64,000 nucleotides of DNA, from NCBI RefSeq assembly GCF_003402575.1, contig NZ_BGZJ01000001.1, positions 744,001 to 808,000 of the forward strand. The letters run 5' to 3'. Positions 45,541-53,451 of the stretch are shown here, in pieces. Source of the stretch: Mesosutterella multiformis (GTDB taxonomy: Bacteria > Pseudomonadota > Gammaproteobacteria > Burkholderiales > Burkholderiaceae_F). The notes beneath the pieces were generated by a model, which saw only the letters and a program-made list of their open reading frames with translations, was not told the origin of the DNA and ran no database searches. Both the position numbers and the translations under genes were made by a program. How positions within the stretch are numbered: the stretch's first letter is position 1; each line of letters opens with the position of its first letter.

Positions 45541-46527
45541 TCAGATTACCTTGGCAGTCATGAGGTCATGGAAATGAAGCGCTCCGATCAGATGCCCATC
45601 GTGATCGACGACAGGGAGCTGATTGCACTGCGCGCGCTCAAGGAGCGATGCGGCTTCAGCGGCAAGCGCTTCAGGGTATATGGCTTTCGGATGCGGCGTC
45701 ATGACGTCCCGGATCACAATGGGACGGATGTCACCGACACGCTCGATCAGTCTCCGGAGGTCACCCTCCGTGAAGATGCCGAGCAGCTTTCCGTCCTTAT
45801 CTGTCACGGTGGTCATGCCGATGCCCTTGCGGCTTATCTCCTGCACGGCGGCAAGAATCTGCGTGTCGGGCGAAACGCGCGGTACATCGTCGCCGCGGCG
45901 CATGATGTCCTGCACCCGGAGCAGCAGCCTGCGGCCGAGCGCTCCGCCCGGATGTGACCGGGCAAAGTCTTCTTTGGTGAATCCTTTGGCGTCGAGACAG
46001 GCGATCGCGAGAGCGTCCCCCATGGCAAGCGTGGCCGTGGTTGACGCGGTCGGCGCGAGATTCAGCGGGCAGGCTTCGCGCGCGACATGAACGTTCAGAT
46101 TGATGTCAGCTTCGCGGGCCATCGGGCTGTCGGGATTGCCGGTAAGCGTGATGAGGAAAGCGCCTTCCCGCTTGATTGCGGGAATGATGGCGAGTACTTC
46201 GGACGTGCTCCCCGAGTAAGAGATGCCGATTACGACATCCTCACGGGTGATCATGCCAAGGTCACCATGCGATGCTTCGGCGGCATGAACAAAGAAAGCG
46301 GGGGTCCCGGTGGAAGCCATTGTGGCCGCAATCTTGCGGGCAATATGGCCGCTTTTTCCGATACCCGTGACGACGACGCGGCCGCGGCAGGCGAGGAGCG
46401 CCTGCACGGCCCGGACGAAGTCATCTCCGATGCGGTCAGAAAGAGCCGATACCGCGGCGGATTCAATTTTCAGAACTTCCTTTGCCAGAGAGAGAATCCC
46501 CTCGGCTTGGGTAGTGTGTTGGTTCAT
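45541..46527 (-). CDS. kdsD: Arabinose-5-phosphate isomerase
   Basis: A 328-residue enzyme converting ribulose 5-phosphate to arabinose 5-phosphate, the first Kdo step. A SIS domain (VVTGIGKSGHIARKIAATMASTGTPAFFVHAAEASHGD) is followed by two CBS domains (about 210-325). It is the first gene of kdsD-kdsC-lptC-lptA-lptB-rpoN-rapZ, with a near-consensus -35 element upstream. The standard neighbour on the other side is a Kef transporter; here it is a crotonase. Confidence 0.95.
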   Translation of the reverse strand: MNQHTTQAEGILSLAKEVLKIESAAVSALSDRIGDDFVRAVQALLACRGRVVVTGIGKSGHIARKIAATMASTGTPAFFVHAAEASHGDLGMITREDVVIGISYSGSTSEVLAIIPAIKREGAFLITLTGNPDSPMAREADINLNVHVAREACPLNLAPTASTTATLAMGDALAIACLDAKGFTKEDFARSHPGGALGRRLLLRVQDIMRRGDDVPRVSPDTQILAAVQEISRKGIGMTTVTDKDGKLLGIFTEGDLRRLIERVGDIRPIVIRDVMTPHPKAIYPEALAAEAASLLERAQCNQLPVVDHDGHLIGALHFHDLMTAKVI

Positions 46528-46559
46528 GTCGTTACAGGCCTTTGTTCTCGCTTTTTATC

Positions 46560-46588
46560 TTGTTAATGATACCTTTGCCGCTTGTCAA
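46560..46588 (-). promoter_or_regulatory. Probable promoter of the kdsD-rapZ operon
   Basis: On the minus strand a perfect TTGACA (46583-46588) is followed at 17 bases by TAACAA, a weak -10. It is 33 bases before the kdsD start and is the best -35 match seen in this region. Confidence 0.5.
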
Positions 46589-46634
46589 AACTGAATCCAA
46601 TTTGTTGAAAACTGTTTGAAAGCGGCTTCCCTGC

Positions 46635-47429
46635 TCAGGAGGCGCTGCCTTCGTTCTTCACGAGGCTCTTCGAGAAATCGGGGCGGCGCCCTTCAAGAAA
46701 CGCCCGGTGAGCTTCTACGATTTCAGGCTCCTGGAGCTGCTCATTGAACGCCTCAGCTTCTTTTTTGGACTGCTCGCGGGTGTCGCTATGGAGGATGCCT
46801 CTCAGAAGGCTCTTTGTGCGGATCAGGGCCTCAGGCGGCATGCGGGTCAGACGGACGGCACGGGCGGTTGCTTCCCGGAGCACATCTTCATCCTCAAAGA
46901 CACCGTTCGCGATATGAAGTGCCACAGCCTGTTCTGCCGTGATCGGTTCTGAGAGGAGCAGCTTTTCAGCGGCGTGGTGATAGCCGCATTCGGCGATGAG
47001 TCTCTGCGTGATGCCGAAAAGAGGAGTCTCGCCGAGAGCGGTGAAGGGGAGTGAGAAGAGCGCGTGCTTTCCGCAGTAGACGAGGTCGCACGCCATGAGA
47101 AGCGTGACAGCAAGGCCGACTGCCGGACCGTTCACGGCCGCGATCAGAGGCTTTCTCACATTGTCGGCCACCGAGATGAGGTGTCTTGCGTTATCAACGC
47201 CGGCGCTGATCTTATTGCCGGCAACAATTTCCTCGAGATCAGATCCGGCCGAGAAGATGGTCGGGAGGCCATGAATCAGAATGACCCGGACATCCGGGTC
47301 CTTGTCGGCATCTTCAAGAGCCGTCGACAGTTCCTGCAGCGTGTCGGCTGAGAGGCTGTTGCGCTTGGCGGGCTTGTTGATGGCGATGGAACGGATGCCG
47401 TCCGAGGTTTCAATAACGAGAGTGCTCAT
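46635..47429 (-). CDS. Crotonase-fold protein lacking both usual catalytic glutamates
   Basis: A 264-residue enoyl-CoA hydratase/isomerase-superfamily protein with both oxyanion-hole segments (IFSAGSDL at 59-66 and VNGPAVGL at 99-106) and a typical MACDLVYCGKHALFSLPF core. Aligned by eye to rat mitochondrial hydratase, the two catalytic glutamates correspond to T109 and F129. The glutamate used by many isomerases is not at its place either; E134 is nearby. CoA binding is likely but hydratase activity is doubtful. It stands alone, divergent from mtnA across 302 bases. Confidence 0.8.
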   Translation of the reverse strand: MSTLVIETSDGIRSIAINKPAKRNSLSADTLQELSTALEDADKDPDVRVILIHGLPTIFSAGSDLEEIVAGNKISAGVDNARHLISVADNVRKPLIAAVNGPAVGLAVTLLMACDLVYCGKHALFSLPFTALGETPLFGITQRLIAECGYHHAAEKLLLSEPITAEQAVALHIANGVFEDEDVLREATARAVRLTRMPPEALIRTKSLLRGILHSDTREQSKKEAEAFNEQLQEPEIVEAHRAFLEGRRPDFSKSLVKNEGSAS

Positions 47430-47731
47430 CTTTGTTCTGCTGATGATGGTGGACAGGGAAAGACTGAGTCCGCGGGATTGCGGAGCAGGGCTCCGGGCAC
47501 AGACTCATCCAATATGAATCATAAAAGCATTAAAGGAAATAAACAGCGAGTTTCCTGTTATCTTGCTTTATATGAGGGAAGCAAAAGCATTCCGGACACG
47601 GAGAACAGGCGGAAAATAAGCTGCCTGCAGGTGTGAATGCGTCGGGATGCGGTTTCCCGGATGCGATAAGACAGTGTACCGATAATGCCTTGATGGGAGA
47701 GGCTTCTCCGGAACAAGGGAGGAAATGGCGA
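47430..47731. other. Divergent intergenic region crotonase/mtnA
   Basis: A 302-base gap, AT-richer in the middle. It holds an AGGAAA-11-TTTCCT dyad at 47534-47556 and a TTTATAT stretch near 47568-47574 that could be part of a promoter toward mtnA. A purine-rich GGGAGGAAATGG precedes the mtnA start. No convincing gene or known riboswitch is seen. Confidence 0.4.
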
Positions 47732-48829
47732 ATGAAGGTGAACAATCAATGGATCCGGGGTATCTGGTCTGATGACGGCGGAAAGACCGTGTGCTTTCCT
47801 GATCAGACGAAGCTGCCTTTCCGGCTGGAAATCTGCCGTGAGGGAACATCAGATGCGCTGATCCGCGCCATTAAATCCATGCAGGTCCGCGGAGCCCCGC
47901 TGATCGGGGCGGCAGGAGCCTGGGCCGCGGCATTCCTCTGCCGCGAGGCGGAGACTGAGGAAGAGCTTCAGGAGGGGCTGAAACGGATCGCGGAGGCAAG
48001 ACCAACGGCAGTGAACCTCCAGTGGGCCGTCCGTCGGGTAGCCGCAGCGTCAGAGGGGCTTTCAGGGGCTGCGAGGGCAGCGCGCGCACAGAAGGCGGCT
48101 GAGGAGATATGCGAGTCGGACATTGAATCCAACCGGGCAATCGGCGGGTACTTTGCCGCCATTATTGAAGAGGTTTATCGAAAGAATGGACGTCCGGTCC
48201 GGATTCTGACGCACTGCAATGCCGGGTGGCTCGCGACAATCGATTATGGAACTGCGCTCTCCGGTCTTTATGTGGCGCAGGAGAAAGGGATTCCGATGGA
48301 GGTCTGGGTTGATGAAACCCGGCCCCGCATGCAGGGGCTGCTCACCGAGTGGGAGCTCCGCGAAGCAGGCATACCCTGCACACTGATCGCGGATAACGCG
48401 GGCGGGTATCTGATGCAGCAGGGCGAGGTTGATCTCGTCATTGTCGGAGCGGACCGGATTGCGTCTAACGGTGATGTGGCAAACAAGGTCGGTACGTACC
48501 TGAAGGCGCTCGCGGCAAAGGATTGCGGAGTGCCGTTTTATGTGGCGGCACCTGTTTCCACCGTAGACTTTTCGATGGCGGAGGGTGTGAAGAGCATTCC
48601 GGTAGAGGAGCGTTCCCGGAGCGAAGTCACCGATATATCAGGTATCGGTCCTGATGGGGACGTGATCCGCGTGCAGGTCGCGGGGCGGGAGACTGCGGTA
48701 AGAAATATCGCTTTCGATATCACTCCCGCGCGGCTTATCACGGGAATTGTGACAGAGAAGGGGATTTTCGCCCCTGGTGCGGGAGACCGCCCCTTTATGC
48801 CGGCCCCTGCCGGGACGCGTCCGGAGTGA
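47732..48829 (+). CDS. mtnA: S-methyl-5-thioribose-1-phosphate isomerase
   Basis: A 365-residue isomerase converting 5-methylthioribose 1-phosphate (or 5-deoxyribose 1-phosphate) to the ribulose form. Catalytic C162 is in ILTHCNAGWLAT and D241 in VGADRIASNGDVANK, matching the known MtnA pair. ATG 47732 has a strong GGGAGG site; an in-frame start at 47633 is rejected. It is followed by a class II aldolase rather than by mtnB/mtnC/mtnD, which suggests a shunt ending in an aldol cleavage instead of the full methionine salvage pathway. The kinase or phosphorylase step is not encoded here. Confidence 0.93.
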   Translation: MKVNNQWIRGIWSDDGGKTVCFPDQTKLPFRLEICREGTSDALIRAIKSMQVRGAPLIGAAGAWAAAFLCREAETEEELQEGLKRIAEARPTAVNLQWAVRRVAAASEGLSGAARAARAQKAAEEICESDIESNRAIGGYFAAIIEEVYRKNGRPVRILTHCNAGWLATIDYGTALSGLYVAQEKGIPMEVWVDETRPRMQGLLTEWELREAGIPCTLIADNAGGYLMQQGEVDLVIVGADRIASNGDVANKVGTYLKALAAKDCGVPFYVAAPVSTVDFSMAEGVKSIPVEERSRSEVTDISGIGPDGDVIRVQVAGRETAVRNIAFDITPARLITGIVTEKGIFAPGAGDRPFMPAPAGTRPE

Positions 48830-48832
48830 AGA

Positions 48833-49543
48833 ATGCAGGAGAAAGCGATGATTCAGACGGAGTTTCCTGTAGACACTGAGGTGCTTCGGAGCCGCATTAT
48901 TGAGACGGCACGGTCCATGAATACCCAGCGCCTGAACGTGAACAAATCCGGGAATGTGTCAGCCCGGTGCCGGGCAGAAGGCGGCGCACTGGCATTCCTG
49001 ATCACGCCATCCGGCGTTCCGTACGACGATCTCACGCCGGAGGATATTTCGAGGGTGACGCGTCTCCCGACCGGCGAGTGGCGGGATGAGGGGCCGCTGC
49101 TGCCTTCCTCCGAGTGGCGGCTTCACGCGGCGGTCTATGAGTCAAAACCTGAAGTCCGGGCGATTGTTCACACGCATTCGCCGAAAGCTACTGCGGTTTC
49201 CTGCCTTGAGTCAGGCATTCCGCCGTTTCACTATATGGTGGCCATGTCAGGGGCGGCGGAGATTCCCTGCGCGCCGTATGCAACGTTCGGCACTGAGGCG
49301 CTTGCGGAAAGCGTGACAGGTGCCCTGAGACACTGCCGGGTCTGCCTGATGGCTCACCATGGGGTGCTGGCGACGGGTTCTGGTCTGCCGGGGGCCTTTG
49401 CGCTTGCCGTGGAGACAGAGAATCTCGCCTCGATGTATCTCGATCTTCTGCAGCTCGGGGACGTCCGGCTGCTCCCCGAGGATGAGATGGCGCGGGTGCT
49501 GGAGCGCTTCAGAACATACGGCCAGCCGGGGAGGAAAGCGTGA
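48833..49543 (+). CDS. Class II aldolase (Ald2/MtnB/FucA superfamily)
   Basis: A 236-residue zinc aldolase-family protein. It has NKSGNVSAR near residue 38, the acid S93-E94, zinc ligands H113 and H115 (VHTHSPKAT), and a third His at H175/H176 (MAHHGVLA). The presence of Glu in PSSEWRLH favours an aldolase over an epimerase. Directly after mtnA it fits the aldolase of the 5-deoxyribose/methylthioribose DHAP shunt, giving dihydroxyacetone phosphate plus an aldehyde; MtnB dehydratase is the alternative and shares the fold. Starts at 48833 and 48848 both have ribosome sites. Confidence 0.83.
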   Translation: MQEKAMIQTEFPVDTEVLRSRIIETARSMNTQRLNVNKSGNVSARCRAEGGALAFLITPSGVPYDDLTPEDISRVTRLPTGEWRDEGPLLPSSEWRLHAAVYESKPEVRAIVHTHSPKATAVSCLESGIPPFHYMVAMSGAAEIPCAPYATFGTEALAESVTGALRHCRVCLMAHHGVLATGSGLPGAFALAVETENLASMYLDLLQLGDVRLLPEDEMARVLERFRTYGQPGRKA

Positions 49544-49797
49544 TGGCTCAGGAGTTTGAGAAAAGGCCTGACGGAATGCCGCTCTGGAAGGATGTGTCGG
49601 GGAAAAACGTATCCTGCACGGAAAAGGTTAAAGTGCTAGATGAAAACTACCGCGAGCTGCGGGAATCGGTTTCCGCGGCGCTCGATGACGCGGTCCTTAT
49701 TGGATGCCGGGCGGACGATATCCGGACCATTCTGAAAGAGATGATTTCAGAGGTCGAAAGCAGCTATCCGGATGCCCGCCCGGAGAAGGAGAAGTGA
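49543..49797 (+). CDS. Small conserved-looking protein of unknown function
   Basis: An 84-residue acidic, mostly helical cytosolic protein with no signal peptide or membrane segment. Visible features are PLWKDVSGKNVSCTEKVKVLDENYRELR and a C-terminal helix (DDIRTILKEMISEVE). Two cysteines are spaced about 30 residues apart. Its ATG overlaps the aldolase stop (TGATG) behind a GGGGAGGAAAG site, and its own stop overlaps the next start, so it is translationally coupled to both. I do not recognise the family; similar small proteins may exist in other Burkholderiales. Confidence 0.72.
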   Translation: MAQEFEKRPDGMPLWKDVSGKNVSCTEKVKVLDENYRELRESVSAALDDAVLIGCRADDIRTILKEMISEVESSYPDARPEKEK

Positions 49798-50312
49798 TGA
49801 TGCTGAGCAGGCGGACTCTTCTTAAGCTGGTGGCGGCCGGTGCTGTGCCGGCCTTTGCTCTATGCGGCTGCGCGCATCCGCAGATGATTGATCTGGGAAG
49901 CACAGAATCCCAGGTGGTGGAGAAGCTCGGGAAACCGGATTCCATCACAGCCATGCCTGACGGCACGACCCGTTACACCTATTCCCTGCAGCCTGAAGGG
50001 CAGGAAGTCTGGTGGATGTTCTTTGATAAGAACGGGCGCTTTGTGAAGCGTGAGCAGGCGCTCGTTGAAGAGAACTTCTACCGCCTGATCAAGCCGGGCA
50101 AGACAACGATCGCCGATGTCTATCGACTCTTCGGGCACTGCACGAAGATTTTTGACTTCAAGCTGCTCAACCAGTCCGCCTACATGTACCGGTTCCAGGA
50201 TGCGTCCCGTTCGGATGTGGTGCTCTGGGTTCAGTATGGGCGCGACAACGTGGTAACCGAGTGGACGATTTCCGAGGATCCGAGGAAGAATACCCGGTTC
50301 CCGATTTACTGA
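49797..50312 (+). CDS. Tat-type lipoprotein with two SmpA/OmlA-like repeats
   Basis: A 171-residue predicted lipoprotein. The N-terminus has a Tat motif SRRTLLK (residues 4-10), a hydrophobic stretch, and the lipobox LCGC with lipidation likely at C25. Two repeats follow that look like SmpA/OmlA (BamE-like) units: IDLGSTESQVVEKLGKPD and IKPGKTTIADVYRLFG, each with a Gly...Val...(L/F)G pattern. Export in folded form is implied. Its ATG overlaps the previous stop. It is the last gene of the mtnA unit; why a surface lipoprotein should be coupled to sugar-phosphate enzymes is unclear. Confidence 0.78.
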   Translation: MMLSRRTLLKLVAAGAVPAFALCGCAHPQMIDLGSTESQVVEKLGKPDSITAMPDGTTRYTYSLQPEGQEVWWMFFDKNGRFVKREQALVEENFYRLIKPGKTTIADVYRLFGHCTKIFDFKLLNQSAYMYRFQDASRSDVVLWVQYGRDNVVTEWTISEDPRKNTRFPIY

Positions 50313-50355
50313 GAAAAAAAGAAAGCCCTGCGGGGAAATAATCCCGGCAGGGCTT
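50312..50355 (-). terminator. Terminator of aspS
   Basis: On the minus strand AAGCCCTGC pairs with GCAGGGCTT around an inner GGGA/TCCC, then TCTTTTTTTC follows. It starts 36 bases after the aspS stop and lies at the 3' end of the converging lipoprotein gene. Confidence 0.88.
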
Positions 50356-50391
50356 CAGAACCGGTCCCCCTGAAAAAGGGGGATGGATCAA

Positions 50392-52191
50392 TTACTGCTC
50401 GTCGTGATGATGCTCGTTGCGCAGGCGGATGTGCAGTTCGCGCAGCTGCTTCTCCGTCACCGGAGCCGGAGCGTGCGTGAGCAGGCACTGGGCGCGCTGC
50501 GTCTTCGGGAACGCGATCACGTCGCGGATCGAATTGGCGCCGGTCATCATGGCGACGATACGATCAAGACCGAAGGCGATACCGCCATGGGGCGGCGCGC
50601 CGAACTTCAGGGCGTTCAGCAGGAAGCCGAACTTCTGTTCAGCCTCTTCAGGCGTGATCTTCAGAGCGCTGAAGACCTTCTCCTGCACGTCTTCCTTGTG
50701 GATACGGATGGAGCCGCCGCCGATTTCCCAGCCATTCAGCACCATGTCGTAAGCCTGGGCGTAGCAGTGTTCCGGATCCGACTGGAGCTTGTCCACGTCT
50801 TCGGGCTTCGGGCAGGTGAACGGGTGATGGCAGGCCATCCAGCGGTTTTCTTCATCAGACCACTCGAACATCGGGAAGTCGATAACCCAGAGAGCCTTCC
50901 AGCCTTCGGTGAAGAGGCCGGCCTTCTTGCCGAACTCGCTGCGGCCGATCTTCAGACGGAGAGCGCCGAGAGAATCCCAGACGATCTTCTTCTTGTCCGC
51001 GCCGAAGAAAATGACGTCGCCATCATTCGCGCCGGTGCGTTCAATCACGGCATTCAGGAACTCGTCGGAGAGGTTCTTCACGATCGGGCTCTGGAGACCT
51101 TCGCGGCCCTTCGCCTTTTCGTTCACCTTGATGTAGGCAAGACCCTTGGCGCCGTAGATCTTGACGAACTCGGTGTAGGAGTCAATCTCGGAACGGGGCA
51201 GCTGGCAGCCCTTCGGCACGTTCATGGCGACAACCTTGCCGTTAGGCATGGCTGCGGCATTGGCGAACACCTTGAAGCTCGTGTCCTTGCAGAGGTCCGT
51301 GATTTCCTTGAACTCAAGGGAGATACGGAGGTCAGGCTTGTCGGAGCCGTACTTCGCCATCGCGTCATCCCAGCGCATAACCGGGTACGGATTCGCGAGT
51401 TCAACGCCGAGCACTTCCTTAAACACACCGCGGACCATCTTTTCGAACATGTCGCGGATTTCTTCCTGCGTGAGGAAGGAGGTTTCAATATCGACCTGAG
51501 TGAATTCAGGCTGACGGTCAGCACGGAGGTCTTCGTCGCGGAAGCACTTGACGATCTGATAGTAACGGTCGAAACCGGCGACCATCAGCATCTGCTTGAA
51601 GAGCTGGGGAGACTGCGGCAGAGCGTAGAAGCAGCCTTCTTCAACGCGGGACGGCACGAGGTAGTCGCGGGCGCCTTCAGGGGTGCTGCGGGTCAGAGCC
51701 GGGGTTTCAATATCGATGAAGCCATGCTCGTCGAGGAAGCGGCGGAAGGCCATAGCGGTCTTGTAGCGGAGGCGCAGATTACGCTGCATCACCGGACGGC
51801 GCAGGTCGAGCACGCGGTAGGTCAGGCGGGCCGTTTCAGAGATGTTGTCGTCATCCAGGCTGAACGGAGGCGTCAGAGACGGGTTCAGCACTTCCAGATC
51901 CTGGCAGAGAACCTCAACGGCACCGGAGATCAGGTCGTCATTCTTGGTGCCTTCAGGACGGGAGCGAACGAGGCCAACCACCTTGAGGCAGTATTCATTA
52001 CGGACCTTGTCGGCAGTATTGAACACTTCAGGACGGTCAGGGTCGCAGACGACCTGAACGAGGCCTTCGCGGTCGCGAAGGTCAATAAAAATCACACCAC
52101 CGTGGTCACGACGGCGATGAACCCAGCCATAAAGGGTGACGGTCTGCCCGATGAATTTTTCATCAACCAAACCCGAATAAACGGTACGCAT
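50392..52191 (-). CDS. aspS: Aspartyl-tRNA synthetase
   Basis: A 599-residue class IIb synthetase of the bacterial type. An N-terminal OB fold ([31 protein letters not shown]), motif 2 with [20 protein letters not shown], the bacterial GAD insertion, and motif 3 ([13 protein letters not shown]) are all present. Length is typical. It is the last gene of fmdB-DUF502-aspS. A perfect 8-bp hairpin lies 24-42 bases before the start. Confidence 0.97.
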   Translation of the reverse strand: MRTVYSGLVDEKFIGQTVTLYGWVHRRRDHGGVIFIDLRDREGLVQVVCDPDRPEVFNTADKVRNEYCLKVVGLVRSRPEGTKNDDLISGAVEVLCQDLEVLNPSLTPPFSLDDDNISETARLTYRVLDLRRPVMQRNLRLRYKTAMAFRRFLDEHGFIDIETPALTRSTPEGARDYLVPSRVEEGCFYALPQSPQLFKQMLMVAGFDRYYQIVKCFRDEDLRADRQPEFTQVDIETSFLTQEEIRDMFEKMVRGVFKEVLGVELANPYPVMRWDDAMAKYGSDKPDLRISLEFKEITDLCKDTSFKVFANAAAMPNGKVVAMNVPKGCQLPRSEIDSYTEFVKIYGAKGLAYIKVNEKAKGREGLQSPIVKNLSDEFLNAVIERTGANDGDVIFFGADKKKIVWDSLGALRLKIGRSEFGKKAGLFTEGWKALWVIDFPMFEWSDEENRWMACHHPFTCPKPEDVDKLQSDPEHCYAQAYDMVLNGWEIGGGSIRIHKEDVQEKVFSALKITPEEAEQKFGFLLNALKFGAPPHGGIAFGLDRIVAMMTGANSIRDVIAFPKTQRAQCLLTHAPAPVTEKQLRELHIRLRNEHHHDEQ

Positions 52192-52214
52192 AGAAGCTCC
52201 GGGTCACTAACAAT

Positions 52215-52233
52215 AGCTGTTTGCAAAACAGCT
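52215..52233 (-). other. Hairpin in the aspS leader
   Basis: AGCTGTTT pairs perfectly with AAACAGCT around a 3-base loop in the 168-base gap between the DUF502 gene and aspS. No T-run follows. It may be a stability or processing element. Confidence 0.4.
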
Positions 52234-52359
52234 GAACAAAACTGTGCTGCGCTGTGCGCAGGGTTCCGCAGGGAGCCCGGAGCGCAGGCAGCAACTCAGA
52301 AAAGAATTCTTTGACAAGTTTAGCGCTTGAACGCCTGTCCAGAGTAAGAAAGGCGAAAA

Positions 52360-52986
52360 TCAGGCCTTGACGGCGTCATCAGACTCATGTTTTTCGCTTC
52401 CCGGCACGACAACCCCCATGGAAACATGGAACGTGAATGCCTCTTCAATTCCGAAGCTCGTTTCGCGGGTTTCGGATTCGGGGACGAAGATCACGTAGCC
52501 TGAGGTCGGGTTCGGCGCAGTCGGAACGAACACCGTGAGGAGGTTTTCCTCGGTTTTCGCGGCAGAGCGGATCGTGTCAGGCGCTTTGTTCACCACAAAG
52601 GCAAGTGTCCAGGCCCCTTTGCGGGGATACTCCACCATGACGACCTTCTGAAAGCTCTGCGACTGCTGGCTGAGAAAGGTGCTTGCGATTTTTTTGATGC
52701 CGCTGTAGATCGGGTGCACGATCGGGATGCGGTCGAGCAGCGCTTCCCACCAGGAAACAATCTTTTTGCCGAGAACGTTGGCGACGATGACGCCGGTGAG
52801 GAAGATGATGATGACAGCGAAAATCAGCCCGAGACCTGGAATTTTTGCCAGAAAGGCGGGCAGCTGCTGCGTCGGAAGAAAGACGAGAAGCCTGTCGCTG
52901 AATTCAATGACGCTGTCGAGAATCCAGACGGTGAAGATCAGAGGGATCCAGAAGAGGAGCCCCGCGGAGATGAACTTTTTGAACAT
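52360..52986 (-). CDS. DUF502-family membrane protein
   Basis: A 208-residue inner-membrane protein with two N-terminal helices (about 7-27, SAGLLFWIPLIFTVWILDSVI, and about 50-73, LIFAVIIIFLTGVIVANVLG) and a C-terminal soluble domain. The segments GRPVVHPIYSGIKKI-type (here RIPIVHPIYSGIKKIASTF), VMVEYPRKGAWTLAFV and FVPTAPNPTSGYVIFVPESE are the DUF502 hallmarks. Function is unknown. Its place between an FmdB-type zinc ribbon gene and aspS is conserved in betaproteobacteria. Confidence 0.88.
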   Translation of the reverse strand: MFKKFISAGLLFWIPLIFTVWILDSVIEFSDRLLVFLPTQQLPAFLAKIPGLGLIFAVIIIFLTGVIVANVLGKKIVSWWEALLDRIPIVHPIYSGIKKIASTFLSQQSQSFQKVVMVEYPRKGAWTLAFVVNKAPDTIRSAAKTEENLLTVFVPTAPNPTSGYVIFVPESETRETSFGIEEAFTFHVSMGVVVPGSEKHESDDAVKA

Positions 52987-53091
52987 GTCTGTAATGAAAA
53001 CAAAAGCGTCAGGATCCGGGCCTGTTATTCAGGGACGATCGAGACGCATTTGCTAAGGCCTCAGGGGCGGAACGCATCCCGCCTCTGCTGC

Positions 53092-53313
53092 TCACTTGTT
53101 CTTGGTGTGGGCGGCCGCAACCCCGGTATGACCGGCATTGAAGTCCGTCGCAGCCCAGCCCTTGCCCTTCAGCTCGAAACCGGGGGCAGACAGCTGTTTC
53201 ACAAACGTGTCTTTCCCGCACTTCGGGCATTTGGTCAGAGGCTTGTCTGACATTTTCTGAATGATGTCCTCTTCAAAGCCGCAGGAGGAACACTTATATC
53301 CATAGACCGGCAT
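53092..53313 (-). CDS. FmdB-family zinc-ribbon protein
   Basis: A 73-residue protein beginning MPVYGYKCSSCGFEEDIIQKMSD, with CxxC pairs at CSSC and CPKC forming a zinc ribbon, and a Gly/Lys-rich tail. ATG 53313 has AGGAATT six bases upstream; a longer reading to 53439 is rejected. It starts the series fmdB-DUF502-aspS. FmdB was proposed as a regulator of formamidase genes in one organism, but for most members the function is unknown. Confidence 0.87.
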   Translation of the reverse strand: MPVYGYKCSSCGFEEDIIQKMSDKPLTKCPKCGKDTFVKQLSAPGFELKGKGWAATDFNAGHTGVAAAHTKNK

Positions 53314-53343
53314 AATTCCTAAAAATCCTACAGAAACAGAAAG

Positions 53344-53365
53344 AGCCTGTCTTTCAAGACGGGCT
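53344..53365 (-). other. Hairpin upstream of fmdB
   Basis: A 10-bp stem with one G-T pair and a 2-base loop lies 31-52 bases before the fmdB start, in the 138-base divergent gap to the phosphatase gene. It could be part of the fmdB leader. Confidence 0.35.
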
Positions 53366-53366
53366 G

Positions 53367-53385
53367 TTGCGTCATTATGACGCAA
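53367..53385. promoter_or_regulatory. Perfect dyad TTGCGTCA-TTA-TGACGCAA
   Basis: An exact 8-bp inverted repeat with a 3-base centre lies between the divergent fmdB and phosphatase genes. Symmetry and position fit a dimeric repressor or activator site better than an RNA hairpin with another role. No known operator is matched with certainty. Confidence 0.4.
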
Positions 53386-53451
53386 TTGCCGCAGGACTGC
53401 TTGCAGTACACGTACAATATTTTGGTCACGCAGGAGCAATAAGAGGCAGTC

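Noticed and set aside
50383-52314. A 643-codon open frame on the plus strand antisense to aspS
   Set aside because: It is the mirror of a GC-rich, highly biased synthetase gene. The product is rich in Arg, Val and His with no family motif, while aspS has all its motifs.
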